Below the pieces are notes generated by a model, which searched no databases, was not told the DNA's origin, and worked only from the letters and a program-made list of their open reading frames with translations. Below, in pieces: positions 56,600-64,000 of a stretch of 64,000 bases of DNA. Position numbers and translations under genes: made by a program. The DNA comes from Canna indica (Eukaryota; Streptophyta; Magnoliopsida; Zingiberales; Cannaceae): NCBI GenBank assembly GCA_034359265.1, contig CP136896.1:68335501-68399500 (forward strand). The letters run 5' to 3'. Position 1 is the first letter of the stretch; each line of letters begins with the position of its first letter.

Positions 56600-59500
56600 T
56601 TATTCCTCATCATCTGAATAATAGTCTTCGAATTCTTCTTCTTCTTCCTCTTCTTCCTCTTCGTCATCTTCTTCATCTCCAGCTTCCTCAATTTCATGAT
56701 CGTCATCATCAGCATATTCAACTTCTAATTGAATTGACGTTGTGTCTGCATCCTCGAGTATTGGAATAATACGATCCACAACAGGAAGATCATCTTCTTG
56801 ATAGAAACCAGGAGGATCATTTTCTCCTACTATCGGATCAATTTTTCCTCTACCTTTTGTCTTACAAACTACACGCCAATCTGCTCTATCTTTATTTCGA
56901 GCCGGATACTTCGCGTAATATACTTGTTCGGCTTGTGATGCCAATATAAATGGCTCATTTGCTGCCAATTTCGATTTGTAATTAACCTCGACAAGTTTGT
57001 ATTTTTGATGAACTTTCATGCCCCTTTCTGTTGTATCGAACCAATGACATCTAAATAGGAACACTGATTTCAAGCCGAAGTAGTGCAACTCTATCACTTC
57101 TTCCACTAGTCCATAGAAATCCATATCACATTCAACATAGGTTGTCCCTTTCACGCAGACCCCAGCATTCATCGTCTTTTTTGTAGATGAATATTCAACC
57201 GTGTGAAATTTATACCCGTTAACAAAATATCCGCTATAGCACGACACAAGTCGCGACGGTCCACTAACAAACTCAAATATTTTTTCATCTATTTCAGCTC
57301 TGTGATCTTTGCTGTAAGTCTGAATCCAAGAAGGGAAATCACGATTCCGTAATGTCTCCAATTCTTGATCGTTGTGAATAGAGTATTTTTGCACCATCTC
57401 AATGTCAAATATTTCAATGAATTGTTCAATCTCTGGACAATTGAGTAATACATACAAGTGTGCCAAATGATACTCTTCATCGCTTAAGTGTCGAGATGGA
57501 CGAGAACCAAAAGCACGACCAGAGTGACAAAATATATTTAAACGTCCATCTGAATGTCGAACACCCCCGTCGTCGTTACGTGGAAGACGATCAAATCTTG
57601 TCTGTACTGTGGATTCAAAGTAAAATGAGCAGAATGTTGAAATTTCTTGGATGATATACGATTCAGATATTGATCCTTCAACAGCTGCGGTGTTCTTTAC
57701 TTTTTTCTTCAGACGTTTCATGTATCTTTCAAATAAGTACATCCAACGATATTGAACGGGGCCACCAACTCGTTCCTCGTATGCCAAGTGTATCGGTAGA
57801 TGCTCCATCGAGTCAAAAAATGCAGGAGGGAAAAACTGCTCCAGCTTGCATATGATTTCAACAATATTATTTTCAAGTGTTGACATATCTTCGACTCGAA
57901 GGACATTTGCACAGATGCTTCTAAAACACATACTTAATTCAGTCAACGGACCCCAAATATTATCAGGTAGAAGATCTCGAAATGCGATCGGAAGTAATCT
58001 CTGCATGAATACATGACAATCATGGCTCTTCATCCCTGATATTTTGCAATCATCGACGTTCACACATCGAGATAAGTTTGAAGCATATCCATCGGGTAAT
58101 CTGAGTTCTTTTACCCATTGACAAACATCTTTGATCTGTTGTTTATTTAACACATATAGGGCCTTCGGTTTCAGATATCGTCCATTGACCTCTTGTAACT
58201 CCAACTCTGGTCTTTTACAAAGTATTTTCAGATCATGTCGGGCTTTGACATTATCTTTAGTTTTTCCAGAAATATCCATCACAGTGTTGAAAATATTATC
58301 AAACACATTTTTTTCAATGTGCATGACATCTAAATTATGTCGAATCAATAATGAACTCCAATAGGGCAATTCCCAAAAGATACTTTTTTTCACCCAGTTG
58401 TGTGTTTGGCCAAAACCTGACACTCTTTCATTGCGACCGAATACAATATCTGGAAGTGCTGAAACACGTGCTAACATTTGTTCACCAGACAACATCGGTG
58501 GTGGCCCATCTCTTTCGACTCTGCCCTTAGTAAATTTATTACGATTCCTTCGATACTGGTGATGAACCGGTAGGAATCGACGATGACAATCAAAGAATGA
58601 GATTTTTCGTCCGTTCTGAAGACTGATTGATTTAGAGTGTTCCATACAATACGGGCAAGAGAGTCGGCCGTGAGTGCTCCAACCCGACAACATGCCGTAC
58701 GCCGGGAAATCATTGATTGTCCACAAGACCGCGGCCTTTAAATTAAAGTTTTGCTTCTGATGACAATCATAAGTGACAGCTCCCTCAGTCCACAATGTTT
58801 TCAATTCATCTATCAAGGGTCTGAGAAATATGTCAATTTCTTTTCGCGGACCCTTAGGACCCGGAATAATCATCGAAAGATAAATAAATTCATCTTTCAT
58901 GCACATTGACGGTGGCAAATTATAAACTGTCAGCAGCACTGGCCAAACTGAATAAGGAGTTGCAGAATGTCCAAACGGATTAAAACCATCTGTGCACAAT
59001 CCCAATCTGATATTTCTAGTATCCATAGCAAATGAAGGATAACATGTATCCAAATGTTTCCATGCTTCACTGTCAGATGGATGAGTCATTACTGTATCAT
59101 CACGACTTCTTGCATGCCAACTCGTGTAGGGGGCTGTCTTTTCCGACATGAATAATCTTTGAAGCCTCGGTGTTAGTGGAAAATACCGAAGCACCTTAAA
59201 CGGGATATTTTTCTGTCGGACCGATTTCTTCTCCTTGTAACGAGGGTGTTGACATACAGGGCATTTATCCAACTGCACATTTTCTTTATAATATAAAATG
59301 CAGTTATTTTGGCACGCGTGTATTTTTTCGTACCCAAGCCCCAATTTTCTCATTAGCTTTTTAGTCTTATAAAAAGTAGGCTCAAACTTGTTATCAGTAG
59401 GCAGCATTCCATTAATCAATCCAGCAATCCGATCATACGCAACTCCGCTGATATTACAATCGGCCTTGATGTTTAAGAGCTGTGTCATTGCTGAAAACCT

Positions 59501-60091
59501 AGTGTATTTAGGACAATTCTCATACAAAGGTTCATCGGCAGCTTTCAACATCTCGTAAAATTCTGCAGCTTCTTTATTCGGTAATTCAATCTCTACCGCA
59601 GCCCCTACTTCTGTGATATCAACCGCTGTAGTATCTGGTGGGACTGATGTCTGAAGAACTGGCCGATCAACATTATCATTCAGGCGGAATTGACCCCCAA
59701 GACTATCAAGTATCGTAGTTCTATAGGGATTACATTGACCGGATGAAGAAGCACCAGCAGAGGAAGATTCACCATATGTCTGAAGGACAGGATTGCTCGA
59801 CGTCCCGACTTCGCGTGACTCCCCGTGACAAGTCCATAGAAAACATCTTGGTGCAAATCCTTTGGTATATAGATGCAGAGTGACAGTCTCCCGATCCAAA
59901 AATCGTCCATTCGAACAAATGCGGCACGGACATCGGATTTGATCACTCATGCTAACGAAATTCCGATTCGAATAGGCGAAATTTAGGAAGTACGTTACGC
60001 CTAATCGAAACTCATTCGTTAAAGCTCCACGATCAAGACGTCGGTACATCCAACTTCGATCAGCCGACATGATTCTGTCAATCAATGACAA
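56600..60091 (-). CDS. TNP2-type CACTA transposase, intact
   Basis: A single open frame of 1163 residues. Residues about 8-88 are the transposase-associated domain (D-R-S-W-M-Y, then CPCRIC and H-L-Y-x-K-G-F). A CX2C-type pair (H-A-C-x3-C and CPVC, about 258-281) precedes the TNP2 core at about 303-520, with C-T-D-G-F-N-P-F-G at 366-374 and T-H-G-R-L-S-C-P-Y-C at 473-482. A DUF4218 region follows near 690-800 and DUF4216 near 990-1065. The tail is strongly acidic, with a run of Glu and Asp. TNP2 carries out excision and integration at CACTA ends. Translation could start at residue 8 (MSADRSWM). Most plant relatives are spliced or broken; this copy is neither. Confidence 0.92.
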   Translation of the reverse strand: MSLIDRIMSADRSWMYRRLDRGALTNEFRLGVTYFLNFAYSNRNFVSMSDQIRCPCRICSNGRFLDRETVTLHLYTKGFAPRCFLWTCHGESREVGTSSNPVLQTYGESSSAGASSSGQCNPYRTTILDSLGGQFRLNDNVDRPVLQTSVPPDTTAVDITEVGAAVEIELPNKEAAEFYEMLKAADEPLYENCPKYTRFSAMTQLLNIKADCNISGVAYDRIAGLINGMLPTDNKFEPTFYKTKKLMRKLGLGYEKIHACQNNCILYYKENVQLDKCPVCQHPRYKEKKSVRQKNIPFKVLRYFPLTPRLQRLFMSEKTAPYTSWHARSRDDTVMTHPSDSEAWKHLDTCYPSFAMDTRNIRLGLCTDGFNPFGHSATPYSVWPVLLTVYNLPPSMCMKDEFIYLSMIIPGPKGPRKEIDIFLRPLIDELKTLWTEGAVTYDCHQKQNFNLKAAVLWTINDFPAYGMLSGWSTHGRLSCPYCMEHSKSISLQNGRKISFFDCHRRFLPVHHQYRRNRNKFTKGRVERDGPPPMLSGEQMLARVSALPDIVFGRNERVSGFGQTHNWVKKSIFWELPYWSSLLIRHNLDVMHIEKNVFDNIFNTVMDISGKTKDNVKARHDLKILCKRPELELQEVNGRYLKPKALYVLNKQQIKDVCQWVKELRLPDGYASNLSRCVNVDDCKISGMKSHDCHVFMQRLLPIAFRDLLPDNIWGPLTELSMCFRSICANVLRVEDMSTLENNIVEIICKLEQFFPPAFFDSMEHLPIHLAYEERVGGPVQYRWMYLFERYMKRLKKKVKNTAAVEGSISESYIIQEISTFCSFYFESTVQTRFDRLPRNDDGGVRHSDGRLNIFCHSGRAFGSRPSRHLSDEEYHLAHLYVLLNCPEIEQFIEIFDIEMVQKYSIHNDQELETLRNRDFPSWIQTYSKDHRAEIDEKIFEFVSGPSRLVSCYSGYFVNGYKFHTVEYSSTKKTMNAGVCVKGTTYVECDMDFYGLVEEVIELHYFGLKSVFLFRCHWFDTTERGMKVHQKYKLVEVNYKSKLAANEPFILASQAEQVYYAKYPARNKDRADWRVVCKTKGRGKIDPIVGENDPPGFYQEDDLPVVDRIIPILEDADTTSIQLEVEYADDDDHEIEEAGDEEDDEEEEEEEEEEFEDYYSDDEE

Positions 60092-60144
60092 TTTCTTTGG
60101 TTAATGTCTTTAGGTGAGATTGTCCTATTTCATTCGGGATTTAT

Positions 60145-60334
60145 GTTATTCGTACTGCACTTACGTTTTTATTTTAACTGTTAACTAATTATTCTAAATT
60201 TCGACAGCATCTCCCTACAGTTCTCCGAATACGCATATCATCTGGGCGCGTATCGGAGAACAAGAGAGATGTTGCCGAAATTTAGAATAATTAGTTAACA
60301 GTTAAAATAAAAACGTAAGTGCAGTACAAATAAC
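60145..60334. repeat. Long hairpin in TNP2 leader, element C
   Basis: The left arm (60145-60234) and right arm (60247-60334) are complementary with roughly eight mismatches. The loop is ATATCATCTGGG. It starts GTTATT and ends AATAAC. It lies about 55 bases upstream of the TNP2 start, so a transcript from the right end would carry it in the 5' leader. Confidence 0.88.
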
Positions 60335-60540
60335 TATATTCCCAAATTGTCCAATCAGGGACAATTCAAGAATTGTACGTCGTATAAAAGATCATCTACT
60401 TCTTTTACACGAACATACAATCCCCGAACGGATCTAAGGTTTTGCTAAATCATATCCGATTCGTCGATGCGTACGTGAAACATATCAACTCGTCGGATGG
60501 ATGATTATTTTCTAAATGTTTCGAGACAGTTCGAGTCCAT

Positions 60541-60830
60541 ATTGGACGATTTCGGCGCGCGTCCGAAGTGGACGATTCCGGCGCGAGTCCGAAGTGGACG
60601 ATTCCGGCGCGAGTCCGAATTGGACGATTCCGGCGCACGTCCGAAGTGGACGATTCCGGCGCACGTCCGAAGTGGAGGATTCCGGCGCGAGTCCGAATTG
60701 AACGATTCCGGCGCGCATCCGAAGTGGACGATTCCGGCGCGAGTCCGAATTGGACGATTCCGGCGCGAGTCCGAATTGGACGATTCCTGCACGCGTCCGA
60801 AGTGGACGATTCCGGCGCGCGTCCGAAATT
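60541..60830 (+). repeat. 26-bp minisatellite, element C
   Basis: About eleven units with core TTCCGGCGCGCGTCCGAAG lie between the hairpin and the GC stem-loops. Internal variants (GCGCACG, GCGCGAG) are shared with element A in different order. Confidence 0.9.
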
Positions 60831-60952
60831 AATCTAAACCCTAATAATTAATCTAACAAATTAAACAATTAATCTAAACAATTAATTAACAATTATTAAA
60901 TAATTAATTAACAATTATAAAATAATATAAACTATATATATATTATAAATTC

Positions 60953-61083
60953 CGGCGCCGGAGTCCACCCTCCGGCGCCGGCGTACAGTGGCCGGACACA
61001 CTGTCCGGCCACTGCAGAAGGTCCGGCGGCGGCCATCGGCCGACCGCCGCCGGCCGAAACCCTAGAAATAGGGTTTCGGTCGG
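60953..61083. repeat. Four GC-rich stem-loops, element C
   Basis: Four consecutive inverted repeats with loops of 4-8 bases: CGGCGCCGGAG/CTCCGGCGCCG, CAGTGGCCGGACA/TGTCCGGCCACTG, GGCGGCGGCC/GACCGCCGCC and CGAAACCCTA/TAGGGTTTCG. They are conserved in A and B. Confidence 0.87.
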
Positions 61084-61276
61084 GTGATTTCCGCCGGCCG
61101 CAGGGAAGAGACGGCAGCAGGGAAGAGACTTACCTGAAAAGGTCGGCAGCAGCGGTCGGCGTCGTCGGCGTCGTCGGCGTCGGCAGCAGCGGCAGCGGCG
61201 GCGAGTGGCGTCGGCAAGAGCGGCGGCGGCAGCAGCGAGCAGCGGGAGGAAGAAGAGTCGGGCGCGAGAGCGTGCC

Positions 61277-61286
61277 CTATATAAAC
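61277..61286 (-). promoter_or_regulatory. Candidate transposase promoter TATA box
   Basis: CTATATAAAC reads as TATATAAA on the plus strand and TTTATATAG on the minus strand, so direction is ambiguous. Its position just inside the right subterminal array, with both genes on the minus strand, favours a promoter firing leftward. The word is conserved in A (near 46850) and B (near 53626). Confidence 0.4.
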
Positions 61287-61591
61287 TTATCAGCAACGGC
61301 TCACTCGCCCGTTAGAACGCCGTTGCTGATAAGTTATTATCAGCAACGGCTCACTTATCCGTTAGCACGCCGTTGCTGAATAGTAAAACATAAGCAACGG
61401 CTCGCCATTCCGTCCGAAAGCCGTTGCTGATAATTAAAATAATCAGCAACGGCTCTGTTTTCCGTTAGTACGCCGTTGCAGATATAGATATCTGCAACGG
61501 CTCGGGCGGCCGTAAGAAAGCCGTTGCAAATAGCAACGGCTTGAGCGGTCGTTGCTGATAGCCGTTGCTGAAGACCAAGTTTCTAGTAGTG
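61285..61591 (+). repeat. Right subterminal repeats, element C
   Basis: CAGCAACGGCTC and CCGTTGCTG words recur as short paired units up to the TTTCTAGTAGTG end. Unit order differs slightly from that in A and B. Confidence 0.85.
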
Positions 61592-61594
61592 ATG

Positions 61595-64000
61595 TACAAT
61601 ATAATAATAAAATATGATGACGAGTATAGGAAAAGCGAAATAAATGATATTTACAAATTACGCAAGACAAATAAATCAAAAGATGTGACCTGAAAAATAG
61701 AGTTGATTTGACCTCTATAAATTAACATGCATACTATATTTTATGAATTCTGATGCATGGATTTTAAGTCTTAATTATCCGATCCATATTTTATGGAATT
61801 GAATCACGTACCTCTACCGGTTTGATATTTAATTAGTTTTTTGAATTAATTCGAACTTGTATTTTTTTGGATTGTGCATTAATTATTTATATGATTGTAT
61901 TTTGGATCCTTTAATTGTGTGATTGGAATATAGTATTCGATCGATATATTACACGCGTGCCAATATATAATTAGCATTGTACATGCATGTAATTTAGTTG
62001 CCTTAATTAATAGCAAATTAAATCTAGTTCTTGTTGGATTAATTTGGATAACTAATTAGTTCGAAGATCTCCAATTCTTTAAAGAGGAGAGAGGGATTAA
62101 TGTAGGAAGTATCTCGTAATCTAAGATTCTAGTTATATGCTTCCAAATCCAATTTAACCTTTTATGAGATCTTCCGAGAGAGAATCTTGTAATTGTAGAT
62201 AAATTATTTGATCATGTACTTGAAGAATCATGGTTAGATTTTCTTTCCATTTTTACTTCCAGAATATTGATTATTATATATATTTAATTAATTATATCCA
62301 GAGAATGTGCTCATAAATAAAATTGATCTTTAAATTAATGTATATTGCATGCAAAATTAGTCTTCATAGAATATTAATGCAAACCCTATATCATATATGA
62401 TCTATTATTGCGAAGGAGATGATGAAAATTACATGCATCATAAAAAATTTCTTATTTTTCTTTGCATTTAATATGATACACATCGATCATCAAAGTCTAA
62501 AAAAGTAAGGAAAGTACAACATTCATAAAATCAGAAATTAAGTCATTCATCCTCCCCTCCCATGCATTCGAATTGAGACTTATTCTTCCTTACAAAATTC
62601 TCAAGTTAATCGAGAGTTCTATTTAATTTTGCATTTTTCAACATATTAAAATTTAAATTTAATATTCACAAACTCACTTGCCGTCAATAGAATGTCACTT
62701 ACTAGACCACTTAGAGACCAATAAGGTGTTAAAGTTTCATATTAATTGAGATTGCGATTGATAATCTTTAAATAAATTGAGCAATACTTTTCTTATGAGC
62801 GAGTTTTTGGGATGAATCTTCAAAATGTACATATATATATAACAAAGGATGAATATAATATATTAGCAATTTTATTTCATGTAACGAAAAAAAATCATCA
62901 TGCACTAATTTTTAAATGATTACTTGATTGTGTGTTAATTAATTAATTAATTAGTTCATGGATGATTTAATTACGAGCTTCATATTTACTTATAGGCATA
63001 ATTTAGAATTTATAGAGCGGTTGTATATTTTATATATACACAACTTTAAAAACTAATATTAAAAATTATAATACATAATAAAAACAAAAAAATTGACATT
63101 TAATATGTATTAAGTAAATAAAATCATGACAATAATACACTTCTAATCTACTACCATTTAATTGTTAATTTACAACAAGTATATAATTAGGAAAAAAAGT
63201 CGAGCAAAAACATTACTTACATGCATTTATATATATCTGCATACAAAATATATAGTTACAAAAATGCTCTTGCAATCTACTCGTGATGCATGCATGAATG
63301 TGGCGAGTCCAAGTACGTAGCCAAATATAATGCTTGGCATAATATTAGACAACTCTTCTCTCTTCTCCACTTACTTAAAAAAGTACATCGATCCTAGTGG
63401 TTTTAATTATTGTGATGCACAATATAAATAGCTTTGTGGGCACACCGATGTCTCCCACCATTTGTTTTGAACCTTCGTACATTTGCCACCTCTTCTAGCT
63501 AATTGACTAATTAAGGATTGAAGGTTCCCTAATCCCTAGGGAACTATTAGGCCCACATTAAAGATTTAAAGTGTTGATGTCACTTGATCACAAGTTTTTC
63601 ATATTAAAATGCCCTTCAATGCTCTCAATTCATTGGTTTTGAGTTCCATTTATATTTTATATAGAGAGATGTACCTATAATGGTATTACTTTTATTAAAC
63701 TCCACTCGTCCGGGTGATCGATGTAAATTCACTACATTCGTATAATATATAAAAATGTGTCTTTTAGCATATACATAATATATCTATCTTATACGCAAAT
63801 ATTTATTTATTTATATATATTTGTAATGATTCATCTCCACAGAATTAGTTAGCATGGATCTTTTCCTTTAATAGTGATTAGTGATCAGCTCGGAATCTTG
63901 ACTCAGTTAAATTAGATTGACTTGACCTAAAATTTTGTGTTGGACTCCAGCTTTGTTGCGGAGGATGATCGAGCAGATTACCTAAACATGTGGGGTCCTC
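61595..64000. other. Gene-less AT-rich region at window end
   Basis: No gene, RNA or transposon terminus is supported over 2.4 kb. A plus-strand TATAAATA word near 63424-63431, downstream of pyrimidine-rich sequence, might be a promoter for a gene beyond the window, but nothing confirms it. Microsatellite-like ATTA and TATA tracts occur near 62818 and 62937. Confidence 0.45.

Larger units (their letters stand above)
54301..61591 (-). mobile_element. CACTA (En/Spm) element C, apparently complete
   Basis: The ends are CACTACTAGAAA and TTTCTAGTAGTG, with a 3-bp target duplication ATG at 54298-54300 and 61592-61594. It is 7291 bp. It carries an uninterrupted TNP2 gene (56600-60091) and an intact five-exon second gene (55003-56522), both on the minus strand. 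Both subterminal repeat arrays, a conserved leader hairpin, a minisatellite and GC stem-loops are present. Nothing needed for transposition is visibly missing, so it is a candidate autonomous element able to mobilise A and B. Confidence 0.93.

Noticed and set aside
63400..63450. Promoter of a gene at the right edge
   Set aside because: A single TATAAATA word in AT-rich DNA without a following coding region is not sufficient evidence.

Overview
This window is nuclear DNA of a flowering plant, probably a eudicot. It is AT-rich and almost entirely made of nested transposable elements. The evidence is a spliced host gene with GT-AG introns, plant-type LTR retrotransposons (a chromodomain Ty3/gypsy element and a Ty1/copia element, both with initiator tRNA-Met primer sites), plant L1-type LINEs, hAT and Mutator elements with exact 8- or 9-bp target duplications, and En/Spm (CACTA) transposons. 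I see no rRNA, tRNA, CRISPR or bacterial features.

Layout. 1-8337 holds two related non-autonomous hAT elements, a LINE remnant and a Ty3/gypsy chromovirus cut off in its pol gene. Bases 1100-8337 are repeated directly at 17366-24574. The second copy holds the complete gypsy element (19558-25726) still sitting in its LINE target. Between the copies lies the only host gene that looks intact: a four-exon, 438-residue, methyltransferase-like membrane-anchored protein on the minus strand (10938-14551). A foldback Mutator MITE sits in its third intron. A MULE MITE and a hAT MITE lie downstream of it. A decayed LINE 3' part fills 16300-17365.

26457-32491 is a nearly full-length but broken LINE with 15-bp target duplications and its own nested hAT MITE. 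32975-41059 is bounded by long inverted repeats of about 270 bp. It behaves like a Pack-MULE: it carries a fragment of a heptahelical (HHP/PAQR, adiponectin-receptor-like) gene and other GC-rich gene-like pieces. A decayed Ty1/copia element (34090-40037) is inserted in it.

42714-61591 holds three related CACTA transposons. Element A (42879-47113) is inserted inside element B (42714-53878), and element C (54301-61591) follows. Element C carries a 1163-codon uninterrupted TNP2-type transposase and an intact five-exon Transposase_24-type second gene. It is the best candidate in the window for a currently competent transposon. B is a pseudogene version. A has lost about 3 kb of TNP2 but keeps the second gene open. 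All three share an unusual leader with four GC-rich stem-loops, a 26-bp minisatellite and a hairpin of about 190 bp. The remaining sequence, including 61595-64000, is AT-rich with no gene that I can support.

How the parts relate: element C could supply both transposition proteins to A and B, whose ends carry the same subterminal repeat. The direct duplication around the host gene is a possible substrate for unequal recombination that would delete it.
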